A stretch of 8,403 nt of DNA from Bacteroidales bacterium (GCA_031254735.1 JAIRTU010000108.1:1-8403); one strand, 5' to 3'; positions 1 through 5,995 are shown, numbered from the stretch's first letter. Numbers and translations: made by a program. Notes: generated by a model from the sequence alone, not told the origin.

Positions 1-44
1 GGGCAAGAGAGATTGCAGAAATCAAATCCGTAAAAAATTCTTGA
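1..44 (+). CDS. rpmC: 50S ribosomal protein L29 (uL29), C-terminal end only
   Basis: Only the last 13 codons are inside the window. They are read from base 3 and end in TGA at 42-44, giving the tail [14 protein letters not shown]29 is a small helical protein at the polypeptide exit tunnel of the large subunit. The identification rests mainly on position: rpmC normally lies directly before rpsQ, and here one base separates the TGA from the rpsQ ATG. The AR-x-I-A-E-I run also fits an L29 C-terminal helix. The tight spacing implies cotranscription and probably translational coupling with rpsQ. Confidence 0.75.
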   Translation, partial: AREIAEIKSVKNS

Positions 45-45
45 C

Positions 46-300
46 ATGGAGAGAAATTTTAGAAAACAGAGAGATGGTGTTGTTGTCAGCAATAAAATGA
101 CCAAGTCTATTGTTGTAGAGGTGGAAAGTAGACTGAAACACCCTAAATATGGTAAGTTTTTGAAGAAGACGTCCCGCTTTATGGCACATGACGAAAAAGA
201 TGAATGTCAAATTGGCGATGTTGTAAGAATAATGGAAACCAGACCATTAAGCAAAAACAAATGTTGGAGATTGGTTGAAATAATAGAAAAAGCGAAGTAG
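46..300 (+). CDS. rpsQ: 30S ribosomal protein S17 (uS17)
   Basis: This is an 84-residue primary 16S rRNA-binding protein of the small subunit with an OB fold. Family hallmarks are visible in order: the N-terminal [10 protein letters not shown] strand (about 18-27), HPKYGKF (about 32-38), the AHDE turn (about 47-50), the IGDVVRI strand (about 56-62) and the signature ETRPLSKNK (about 64-72). Length is normal for the family. It starts one base after the rpmC stop and ends two bases before the rplN start, so it sits inside the usual rpmC-rpsQ-rplN order of the S10/spc ribosomal cluster. Confidence 0.97.
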   Translation: MERNFRKQRDGVVVSNKMTKSIVVEVESRLKHPKYGKFLKKTSRFMAHDEKDECQIGDVVRIMETRPLSKNKCWRLVEIIEKAK

Positions 301-302
301 AA

Positions 303-671
303 ATGATACAGCAAGAATCAAGATTATCGGTAGCGGATAATAGCGGTGCAAAAGAAGTTTTATGTATCCGTGTATTGGGAGGAACAAAAAAACGGTACGC
401 CGGCATAGGCGATAAAATTGTTGTAACCGTTAAAGATGCTATTCCGTCGGGAAATATCAAGAAAGGAACAGTAACAAAAGCAGTGGTTGTAAGAACAAAA
501 AAAGAAGTTCGCCGAAGCGACGGATCTTACATACGCTTTGATGATAATGCGGTAGTGCTATTGACAGCAGCAGAAGAATTACGCGGAACACGTATCTTCG
601 GACCTGTTGCTCGTGAACTCAGAGAGAAACAATATCTGAAAATTGTTTCTCTGGCGCCCGAAGTGCTTTAA
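303..671 (+). CDS. rplN: 50S ribosomal protein L14 (uL14)
   Basis: This 122-residue protein has the standard L14 length. It binds 23S rRNA at the subunit interface and contributes to intersubunit bridging. Highly conserved segments are [17 protein letters not shown] at the N-terminus, [19 protein letters not shown], the basic [11 protein letters not shown] segment, [15 protein letters not shown], and the C-terminal [14 protein letters not shown] and [10 protein letters not shown]. It starts two bases after rpsQ. What follows is unusual: rplX (L24) is normally the next gene, but here a stem-loop terminator begins about 37 bases after the stop and the next gene is an unrelated lipoprotein, so rplN is the last gene of this operon. 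Confidence 0.98.
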   Translation: MIQQESRLSVADNSGAKEVLCIRVLGGTKKRYAGIGDKIVVTVKDAIPSGNIKKGTVTKAVVVRTKKEVRRSDGSYIRFDDNAVVLLTAAEELRGTRIFGPVARELREKQYLKIVSLAPEVL

Positions 672-707
672 GCACAGAAAAAGAAAGAATTGTTATTAAA
701 ATATCAA

Positions 708-747
708 GAGACAGGGCTACTTTTTGGTGGTCTTGTCTTATTTTTAT
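708..747 (+). terminator. Rho-independent terminator closing the ribosomal operon
   Basis: Bases 708-720 pair with 727-739 around a six-base loop (721-726). The core is GACAGGGCTAC against GTGGTCTTGTC: 11 continuous pairs, three of them G-U, extended outward by an A-U and a G-U. A T-rich tail (TTATTTTTAT) follows at once. It lies 36 bases after the rplN stop. The structure is read directly from the sequence; that it terminates transcription is inferred. Confidence 0.75.
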
Positions 748-828
748 GTCTTTGTTGCCTCTAAATTCCCTATATAATGGTCAATTGTCAATGCCACAAA
801 GAGTGCACAAAGCCGCACACCCGCCGCT

Positions 829-874
829 ACAATTTGCGGAAAAAATAAGGGCAGACCATTAAACAATTTGTGGA
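829..874. repeat. Short direct repeats in the rplN-lipoprotein spacer
   Basis: ACAATTTGCGGA (829-840) recurs as ACAATTTGTGGA (863-874), 11 of 12 bases alike. The same spacer also holds an inverted pair, TAATGGTC at 775-782 and GACCATTA at 854-861. The region between is locally richer in G and C than its surroundings. No function is evident; it could be the scar of a rearrangement or chance similarity. Confidence 0.3.
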
Positions 875-903
875 GTAGGGTGTTATTCTGTTTTGAAAAT
901 ATG

Positions 904-911
904 TATATTTG
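904..911 (+). promoter_or_regulatory. Bacteroidota-type -7 promoter element
   Basis: TATATTTG matches the TAnnTTTG -7 consensus of Bacteroidota housekeeping promoters and is followed by C, as is common. It lies 25 bases before the ATG at 937, leaving a leader of roughly 20 bases. No clear TTTG -33 element stands at the usual spacing, so the call rests on the -7 match and position. Confidence 0.55.
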
Positions 912-936
912 CATTTTTATTGATTATTAAACTTAA

Positions 937-1347
937 ATGAAAATGAAAAAAATCGTAGTTTGTTTTTCTGTTCTCGTCGGGTTGTTGTTTGTCGGTTGCA
1001 AGAAAGAGAGTTCCGATTATGCCGGCAGATACATTGGTACGTTAGAATCGCAAGAAAAGACACAAGAAGACGTCGTATTGTTGTTTGAAGCAGACCCTTC
1101 CAACAGCGATGTTCTTTTGTTTGCCGGCTGTCTGTTGACACACGAAGAAGGCGGTCATTTTTCCGTTACGGAAAAGAAAGCCATAATGGAAATAGTCAAT
1201 ATGCTTTATCCCAATGCGATGTCGGTGGGTGTGCTGAATCCTTCCGCTTTTTTTGTTTTTGAGAAAAAAGAGTTGACCATGCAGCTGCAATACAATACGG
1301 TCGATTCCGACCGCATAACCATACGTTTTATCGGGAAAAAGAAATAA
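937..1347 (+). CDS. Small secreted lipoprotein of unknown function
   Basis: A 136-residue protein that I do not recognise. The N-terminus is a clear lipoprotein signal: basic MKMKK, a hydrophobic run to residue 19, then the lipobox FVGC with the lipidated Cys at 21. The mature part begins CKKESSDYAGRYIGTL, where a charged stretch after the Cys is followed by a possible beta-strand. The remaining 115 residues alternate hydrophobic and polar positions, suggesting a small beta-rich domain, with one further Cys (about 65). ATG 937 is preferred, though Met3 (943) could also start. The gene has its own promoter at 904-911 and converges on nadK, with nine bases between the stops. Location at the inner leaflet or surface of the outer membrane is inferred. 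Confidence 0.8.
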   Translation: MKMKKIVVCFSVLVGLLFVGCKKESSDYAGRYIGTLESQEKTQEDVVLLFEADPSNSDVLLFAGCLLTHEEGGHFSVTEKKAIMEIVNMLYPNAMSVGVLNPSAFFVFEKKELTMQLQYNTVDSDRITIRFIGKKK

Positions 1348-1356
1348 TAATCGGCG

Positions 1357-2235
1357 TTAACTTTTCCGCTTGTCGATACCCCACATCAGTTTTTGACGAA
1401 TGGTCTTGTAATAATTTTGTTCTTTGAACGAGACAATATGAATGTGGAATTTGCTTTTGGATACCGTTATGTTTTGTTCGGTGTGAAGAATACGCGAAGA
1501 AGAATCCAGCGACAATAAATATTGTTGGTTTCGGCTGCCGACTTTTATTTTTATTTCGCTGTCGGAGGGAATAACTACCGGTCGCACCGTCAACGAATGC
1601 GAAGCGATGGGCGTAAGCACAAACACTTCGGCGTCGGGAACAATGATAGGACCGCCACAGCCCAACGAATATGCCGTAGAGCCTGTCGGGGTGGCGATAA
1701 TCAAACCGTCGCACCAATAGGTGTTCATGTAATCGTTGTTGATGACCACATCGATGGAGATCATGCTGCCGGCTCCGTGTATTCGCTGAATGCAGATGTC
1801 GTTCAGGGCATGATTTTTTCCTTCAAACAAATTGGGATACAGCTCTAAGAGTTTTCTTTTTTCGATGGAATATGCTTTATCTTTGAGCAGCCGGAACGCT
1901 TTTTCTGCCTGTTCAACGTTTACGCTCGACAAAAAACCCAAACGTCCGGTGTTGATACCCAGAATGGGCAATCGAGAATCGCCGACAATGGAAAGCGAAT
2001 CCAAAAAAGTGCCGTCTCCGCCGACGCTCACCAAAAAATCGGCTTCGCCGTTTATCTCGGCGGCATTGCGGATTAAGGTTATGTCTTTGGGAAAAACAAC
2101 GTCTTCCGACAGATTTTCAAACACTTCTCTGCATACAAACACTTCTCGGCTGTATCGATAAAGCAAATCCACCACATGTTGAAACGAGGCGAAAGACGGT
2201 TCTTCTGTTTTTTTGCCGAAAAGAATGGTTTTCAT
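1357..2235 (-). CDS. nadK: NAD kinase
   Basis: This 292-residue cytoplasmic enzyme phosphorylates NAD to NADP. The diagnostic motifs are all present: GGDGTFL at 72-78 with the catalytic Asp74, GINTGRLGFL at 93-102, the NAD-binding pair Asn145-Asp146 in ALNDICIQR (many family members have NE), and DGLIIATPTGSTAYS at 176-190 followed by GGPI and the LTPIASHSLTVRP segment. The C-terminal KLMWGIDKR tail resembles NAD kinases of Bacteroidales. The length is normal. The ATG lies five bases after the stop of the upstream putative lipoprotein gene, so the two are almost certainly cotranscribed from the promoter near 2649-2656. The product could supply NADPH metabolism, including a glutamate dehydrogenase such as the one at the window end if that enzyme uses NADPH. 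Confidence 0.97.
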   Translation of the reverse strand: MKTILFGKKTEEPSFASFQHVVDLLYRYSREVFVCREVFENLSEDVVFPKDITLIRNAAEINGEADFLVSVGGDGTFLDSLSIVGDSRLPILGINTGRLGFLSSVNVEQAEKAFRLLKDKAYSIEKRKLLELYPNLFEGKNHALNDICIQRIHGAGSMISIDVVINNDYMNTYWCDGLIIATPTGSTAYSLGCGGPIIVPDAEVFVLTPIASHSLTVRPVVIPSDSEIKIKVGSRNQQYLLSLDSSSRILHTEQNITVSKSKFHIHIVSFKEQNYYKTIRQKLMWGIDKRKS

Positions 2236-2240
2236 GGGCT

Positions 2241-2633
2241 TTATTCTTGCGTATTGTTTTCGGCGGCTTTCAATTCGAGTTGAATATTCATATCTGTATG
2301 ATTGACGCCGTCGGTTGAAAATTCATCTGAAAATCCGATATAAAAGGTGCTGTCGTTTATTTGTTTTTTACCTTTTAATATCCATGTTCCTCTTGTTGTG
2401 TGGTCAAACAGAAAATATCCGTTGGCGTCTGCCAAGACAGATGTTACAAGCACCAGCGAGTCGTTTTCTTTTTTCATTTTAGAAATAACGGCAAAAGCGG
2501 CAGGATATGTCGTGTTGTCGTTACTGTTGAAACAGGTGGCGTTTCCGCCGATGGTGCTTTGGTATTTATCACAGTTGCAGAATAATAATCCTGCCATAAA
2601 TAAACTCGTCAGAGCGATTTTCCAATTCTTCAT
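2241..2633 (-). CDS. Putative small lipoprotein, unknown function
   Basis: A 130-residue protein I do not recognise by name. The N-terminus MKNWKIALTSLFMAGLLFCNC is a signal sequence with basic residues and a hydrophobic core. Two Cys (19 and 21) are candidates for lipidation, but the residue before each (Phe, Asn) is not the usual Gly, Ala or Ser, so lipidation is plausible rather than certain. The middle, with YPAAFAVISKM, LVLVTSVLADANGYFLFD and GTWILKGKK, resembles the strand-turn pattern of small carboxypeptidase-regulatory-like beta-sandwich domains, in which a D-x-x-G-x-F turn precedes a G-T-W/Y strand. That is a pattern resemblance, not a family assignment. It is the first gene of a two-gene unit with nadK, five bases downstream. 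Confidence 0.75.
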   Translation of the reverse strand: MKNWKIALTSLFMAGLLFCNCDKYQSTIGGNATCFNSNDNTTYPAAFAVISKMKKENDSLVLVTSVLADANGYFLFDHTTRGTWILKGKKQINDSTFYIGFSDEFSTDGVNHTDMNIQLELKAAENNTQE

Positions 2634-2648
2634 GCTGTTTTATTTTTG

Positions 2649-2656
2649 CAAAGGTA
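2649..2656 (-). promoter_or_regulatory. -7 promoter element for the lipoprotein-nadK unit
   Basis: Read on the - strand this is TACCTTTG followed by C, matching TAnnTTTG. It lies 15 bases before the ATG (2633), predicting a leader of only about 10 bases. It is divergent from the birA promoter, with 43 bases between the two -7 elements. A -33 match is imperfect (TTTC instead of TTTG). Confidence 0.6.
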
Positions 2657-2699
2657 TAAAGTTTTTCAACATATAACGAAATCTCTCTTGTAAAACGTG

Positions 2700-2707
2700 T
2701 ACTTTTG
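2700..2707 (+). promoter_or_regulatory. -7 promoter element for birA
   Basis: TACTTTTG followed by C matches TAnnTTTG. Transcription would begin around 2713-2715, downstream of the in-frame GTG at 2697, so the element argues for the ATG at 2724 as the birA start, with a leader near 10 bases. No TTTG lies at the standard -33 position; AACGAAAT (2675-2682) and TGTAAAA (2689-2695) occupy the upstream region and recur before gdhA. Confidence 0.6.
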
Positions 2708-2723
2708 CAGGAACTTTTTATCT

Positions 2724-3482
2724 ATGGACAATCATATTCATATCAACAGTGTGTCGTCGACCAACAGTTATTTGAAAGAAATGACAGAAAATTGCTGTTT
2801 GGAAAAAAGACGGGAATGTTTTCCGCCGTATTTTGCCGTTACCGCCGATTCTCAACAGCAGGGTCGCGGACGTCGGGGGAAGTGTTGGGAGAGCGAGGCG
2901 GGGAAAAACTTGTTGCTCAGCGTGCTGTTGTATCCTCAAATACATCCTTCGTTGCAGTTCCGGGTGTGCCGACAGGTCTCGGTGGCGGTGGCAAAATGTT
3001 TGGAAGATACTTTTTCTGTCGAAAAGGTCTCTGTCAAGTGGCCCAACGATATTTATATTAAGGATAAAAAAACGGCAGGAATTTTAATCGAACATTTTCT
3101 TCGCGAAGATTATATTCATTACAGCATTGTCGGAATAGGGATTAACATCAATCAGACTTCGTTTTCTTCCGCTTTGCCCAATCCGACTTCCATTTGTTTG
3201 GAAACAGGAAAAACATACAGCCCAAACGACTGTTGCGAGAAAATCATCAACCAAATCAAACAAACGGAAAACGATACCGCCGAAAGTTTGGAAGAACAAT
3301 ATTTGCATTATTTGTACAAATACAATGTGTTTTCCGATTATGTGCTTCCCAAAATCGCGAAGCAACCGCTCAGGCTGAAAATTACGGGCGTGGATGCCGT
3401 CGGGCGGCTGCAACTGACAGACGAAAAACATCATTTGTTTTCCTGTGCGTTTGACGAGGTGATTTATTGTTTTGACAAATAA
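2724..3482 (+). CDS. birA: Biotin-[acetyl-CoA carboxylase] ligase, monofunctional
   Basis: With the ATG at 2724 this is a 252-residue cytoplasmic enzyme that activates biotin to biotinyl-AMP and transfers it to the Lys of biotin carboxyl carrier proteins. Motifs: SSTN at 11-14, the biotinyl-AMP loop GRGRRG at 47-52, KWPNDI at 105-110, Lys116 in KKTAGIL, and GIGININ at 137-143. A C-terminal segment of about 45 residues (LRLKITGVDAVGRLQL onward) fits the usual small SH3-like domain. There is no N-terminal helix-turn-helix, so it should not act as a biotin repressor, unlike E. coli BirA. A longer GTG start at 2697 is disfavoured because it lies upstream of the predicted transcription start and adds nine residues before the conserved beginning. 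It is divergent from the nadK unit, and apt follows with its own promoter. Confidence 0.94.
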   Translation: MDNHIHINSVSSTNSYLKEMTENCCLEKRRECFPPYFAVTADSQQQGRGRRGKCWESEAGKNLLLSVLLYPQIHPSLQFRVCRQVSVAVAKCLEDTFSVEKVSVKWPNDIYIKDKKTAGILIEHFLREDYIHYSIVGIGININQTSFSSALPNPTSICLETGKTYSPNDCCEKIINQIKQTENDTAESLEEQYLHYLYKYNVFSDYVLPKIAKQPLRLKITGVDAVGRLQLTDEKHHLFSCAFDEVIYCFDK

Positions 3483-3501
3483 ATAAAATGTTGTATCTTT
3501 G
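3471..3501 (+). promoter_or_regulatory. Complete Bacteroidota-type promoter of apt
   Basis: This is the best promoter in the window. A -33 TTTG (3471-3474) is followed after 19 bases by the -7 element TATCTTTG (3494-3501) and a C, exactly the TTTG-N19-TAnnTTTG arrangement. The -33 box lies within the last codons of birA. The predicted leader to the ATG at 3533 is about 25 bases. Confidence 0.75.
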
Positions 3502-3532
3502 CCGACATGGATATTAATTAACAGATTATTTT

Positions 3533-4129
3533 ATGAGTTATTTCAGGAGTATTTACGCCGAGCATTATAAAAAATTAATTCGACAATATCAGGGCTTTCC
3601 CAACGAAAAAGTGCTGTTTCAAGATATAAATCCGTTGCTTTCCAACAGAAAAGCGTTGCAGGAAGCAAGCAAAGAAATTGCCGACGCCATCGATGAAATG
3701 CTGCCTTTTGTTACGAAAATATTATGTGTGGAAGCGCGTGGTTTTTTGTTGGGAGGTGTTTTGGCAACGTTGTTGGATGCGGGTTGTGTTCCGATACGCA
3801 AAAAGGGGAAACTTCCGCCTTACGCCTCGGTTCGGCATGCGGATTATGCGTTGGAATATGGAACAAACAGCATCAGTCTTGACACTTCGCTGATAGAATA
3901 CAACGATAAAATGGTTATTTTTGATGATGTGCTTGCCACAGGAGGAACGGTTGACGCCGTTTACCGAATGTTGGAAGAGGAAATATCGAAGGAACGATTG
4001 GCAATATCGGGAAAAGGAAACCTTTGTTTTGCCTTTCTGCTCGAAATAGAGGCTTTGGGCGGAAGAAAGAAACTGATAGAGAACACCGGTATCCCAAACG
4101 AAAATATCTTTTCTTTGATTAAGTTATAA
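3533..4129 (+). CDS. apt: Adenine phosphoribosyltransferase
   Basis: This 198-residue cytoplasmic purine-salvage enzyme should convert adenine and PRPP to AMP and pyrophosphate. Family landmarks are VLFQDINPLL (27-36), VEARGFLLGG (66-75), PIRKKGKLP (87-95), LEYGTNSISL (107-116) and the PRPP-binding loop VIFDDVLATGGT (128-139), followed by LLEIEALGGRKKL near the C-terminus. The IRKKGKLP plus LEYGT combination points to Apt rather than xanthine or orotate transferases. It is somewhat divergent and longer than usual (about 170-185): the N-terminal segment before VLFQD lacks the typical Pro-Gly pair, and there are about seven extra residues between the PRPP loop and the LGG motif compared with the E. 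coli enzyme as I recall it. It has its own promoter and probably carries lpxB downstream. Confidence 0.87.
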   Translation: MSYFRSIYAEHYKKLIRQYQGFPNEKVLFQDINPLLSNRKALQEASKEIADAIDEMLPFVTKILCVEARGFLLGGVLATLLDAGCVPIRKKGKLPPYASVRHADYALEYGTNSISLDTSLIEYNDKMVIFDDVLATGGTVDAVYRMLEEEISKERLAISGKGNLCFAFLLEIEALGGRKKLIENTGIPNENIFSLIKL

Positions 4130-4166
4130 ATAATGTAAATACGGTCATTAAATATTATTGTAAAAG

Positions 4167-5294
4167 GTGAAATATTATATCATTTCGGGAGAGGCGTCGG
4201 GCGATTTGCACGCTTCAAATCTTGCCAAAGAGTTATTTCAAATCGATCCGCAGGCACAGATAAGGGCTTGGGGCGGCGATTTGCTGCGAAAACAGGGTGC
4301 AGAGGTTGTGAAAGATTACAAAGATTTGGCATTTATGGGCTTTGTGGAAGTGGCGTTGAATTTGCGTACCATTTTGAGAAACCTCAAATTCTGCGAAGAA
4401 GATATTCTTGCCTATAATCCCGACGTGGTGATATTGGTGGATTATCCGGGGTTTAATTTAATGATGGCTGAGTTTCTGCACAAAAAGCAGATTAAGACAT
4501 TTTATTATATCTCGCCGCAGGTTTGGGCGTGGCACAAATCGAGGATAAAAAACATCAAGAAATATGTAGATGAACTTTTTGTGATTCTTCCTTTTGAGAA
4601 AGTCTTTTATGCCGATCATGGCATGAACGCTCATTATTTGGGACACCCGCTGTTGGACGTGGTAAAAAACACATCGACAGACCCTACTTTCAGACAGCAA
4701 AACCATTTGAGCGAACGCCCTGTTGTTGCGTTGTTGCCGGGAAGCAGAAAGCAGGAAATATTGCGTGTGCTTCCAACCATGTTGAAGGCGTGTCGGCATA
4801 TTGACGGTTGTCAGTTTGTGATTGCGGGGGTGGAAAATCATCGCAACCTGTATCGAGAATTGAATAAAGATGCTTTGGCGGAAGTTGTTTTCGGGCAGAC
4901 CTATAATTTGTTGGCAAACAGTTGTGCGGCAATGGTTACTTCGGGAACGGCTACCTTAGAAACGGCTCTTTTCAACGTGCCGCAGGTGGTTTGCTACAAA
5001 GGAAATTATGTTTCTTATCTGATTGCAAAAAGATTGATAAAAGGAATAGACTATATCTCGCTGGTAAATTTAATCGCCGACCAAGAGGTGGTGAAAGAGT
5101 TGATACAGCAGGATATGAACCCGCAAAATCTCCTGCATGAGATGAAACTCCTGCTTGAAGACACGCTCTACCGAGAAAAAATGTTGCATAACTACCAACA
5201 ACTCCGCCATTGTCTGGGCAACGGAAACACTTCTTTGGAAATCGCCAAAACCATGTACGGCTTGCTGAAAAAAAAATATACGGGTAAAAAGTAA
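4167..5294 (+). CDS. lpxB: Lipid-A-disaccharide synthase, GTG start
   Basis: This 375-residue glycosyltransferase (GT19) joins UDP-2,3-diacylglucosamine and lipid X into the lipid A disaccharide at the cytoplasmic face of the inner membrane. Motifs: SGEASGD at 7-13, VDYPGFN at 91-97 with the Asp equivalent to the essential one of other LpxB proteins, YISPQVWAWH at 114-123, LGHPLLD at 158-164, LLPGSRKQEI at 189-198 and TSGTATLE at 258-265, followed by the PQVVCYK segment. Length matches the family (about 380). GTG 4167 is the only plausible start: an in-frame TAA lies at 4161-4163, and SGEASGD begins seven residues in. Only 37 bases separate it from apt and no TAnnTTTG is seen there, so cotranscription with apt is likely. 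Confidence 0.96.
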   Translation: MKYYIISGEASGDLHASNLAKELFQIDPQAQIRAWGGDLLRKQGAEVVKDYKDLAFMGFVEVALNLRTILRNLKFCEEDILAYNPDVVILVDYPGFNLMMAEFLHKKQIKTFYYISPQVWAWHKSRIKNIKKYVDELFVILPFEKVFYADHGMNAHYLGHPLLDVVKNTSTDPTFRQQNHLSERPVVALLPGSRKQEILRVLPTMLKACRHIDGCQFVIAGVENHRNLYRELNKDALAEVVFGQTYNLLANSCAAMVTSGTATLETALFNVPQVVCYKGNYVSYLIAKRLIKGIDYISLVNLIADQEVVKELIQQDMNPQNLLHEMKLLLEDTLYREKMLHNYQQLRHCLGNGNTSLEIAKTMYGLLKKKYTGKK

Positions 5295-5347
5295 AAAAAG
5301 TATGCCGCTTTCTGCTTAATATCCGCATTTCCGTTCGTGTAAGGGCA

Positions 5348-5383
5348 TTTTGCAAAAAAAGATAAAACACTTGGGGTGGGGGG
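5348..5383. other. Palindrome and G-run in the lpxB-DUF5606 spacer
   Basis: The 146-base spacer holds a perfect 10-base palindrome TTTTGCAAAA (5348-5357) and, 15 bases later, GGGGTGGGGGG (5373-5383), a G-run unlike the A/T-rich surroundings. Both lie upstream of the promoter at 5407-5414. There are too few separate G-tracts for a classical quadruplex. Function is unknown; a protein-binding site is possible. A matching palindrome stands upstream of the gdhA promoter. Confidence 0.3.
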
Positions 5384-5406
5384 CGAGATAAAAACAATTT
5401 TTTTAT

Positions 5407-5414
5407 TACTTTTG
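5407..5414 (+). promoter_or_regulatory. -7 promoter element for the DUF5606 gene
   Basis: TACTTTTG followed by CAG is the same sequence as the birA -7 element. It lies 26 bases before the ATG at 5441, giving a leader of about 20 bases. No -33 TTTG is seen at the expected distance. Confidence 0.6.
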
Positions 5415-5440
5415 CAGCCTAATAATTTAATGAGAAATAA

Positions 5441-5881
5441 ATGGACTTAAAGAAAATTTTGACCATATCGGGAAAACCCGGATTGTACCGGTTAATATCG
5501 CAGAGAAAAGGCAATATTATTGTAGAATCTTTGCTCGACAAGTCGCGTATGCCTGTTTTTGCGTCTATGCGGGCAAGCTCTTTGGACGACATCTGCATTT
5601 TTACCACCGAAGAAGACCTGCCGCTGAAAGATGCTTTTAAACGGATATTCGAGGCGAAAGAAGGAAAAAGAGCAGAAGTCTCTTCCGACAATGTCGGTTG
5701 GAAGAAACACATGGAAGAAATTTTGCCGCAATACGATAAAGAGAGAGTACACGTTTCGGATATGAAGAAACTGTTTGTATGGTATAATCTGCTGCACGAC
5801 AACAATTTGTTGCTGTTTGAAGAAGAAGTTTCCGAAGAACAGTCTCCGACAGAAACAGAAAAAGAAAAAGAAGCCGAATAG
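5441..5881 (+). CDS. DUF5606-type protein of unknown function
   Basis: A 146-residue soluble protein with no signal peptide or membrane segment. It matches my recollection of the DUF5606 family, found in Bacteroidota and without known function. Conserved-looking features are KKILTISGKPGLYRLISQ (4-21), IIVESLLDKSRMPVFAS (26-42), DDICIFTTEEDLPLKDAFKRIFE (about 49-71), EEILPQYDKERVHVSDMKKLFVWYN (about 92-116) and LLHDNNLLLFEEE. The last 20 residues are a Glu-rich, probably disordered tail. The N-terminal part looks like a small beta domain and the middle like a helical one. It is the first gene after a promoter; coaD follows 114 bases later with no evident promoter between. Confidence 0.85.
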   Translation: MDLKKILTISGKPGLYRLISQRKGNIIVESLLDKSRMPVFASMRASSLDDICIFTTEEDLPLKDAFKRIFEAKEGKRAEVSSDNVGWKKHMEEILPQYDKERVHVSDMKKLFVWYNLLHDNNLLLFEEEVSEEQSPTETEKEKEAE

Positions 5882-5995
5882 TTTATCTTATCCGGCAGAG
5901 ACTGTTTTATTGCTCGTTGGGAGATTTTTTCGATAGAGGATACTTAACAGAACAGGAATGACGTTAAAAGGTAAATAGTATTCTAAATATTTCGT

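Noticed and set aside
746..862. A 38-codon open frame starting MSLLPLNSLY in the spacer after rplN
   Set aside because: It starts inside the terminator tail, has no promoter or recognisable motif, and includes the repeat region; chance is the simpler explanation.
1333..1367. Possible bidirectional stem GGAAAAAG/CTTTTCC between the convergent lipoprotein and nadK genes
   Set aside because: Only seven pairs with a one-base bulge and a long A/T-rich loop; too weak to call a terminator.
2697..2723. GTG start for birA nine codons upstream of the ATG
   Set aside because: It overlaps the predicted -7 promoter element and lies before the likely transcript start; the ATG at 2724 gives the standard N-terminus.
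4972..5397. Open - strand frame of about 141 codons opposite the end of lpxB
   Set aside because: Its sequence is low-quality antisense of conserved LpxB coding sequence, with no promoter or motif.
5958..5978. Six-codon frame (MTLKGK) before coaD as a possible leader peptide
   Set aside because: Too short, with no attenuator-like pairing or repeated codons around it.
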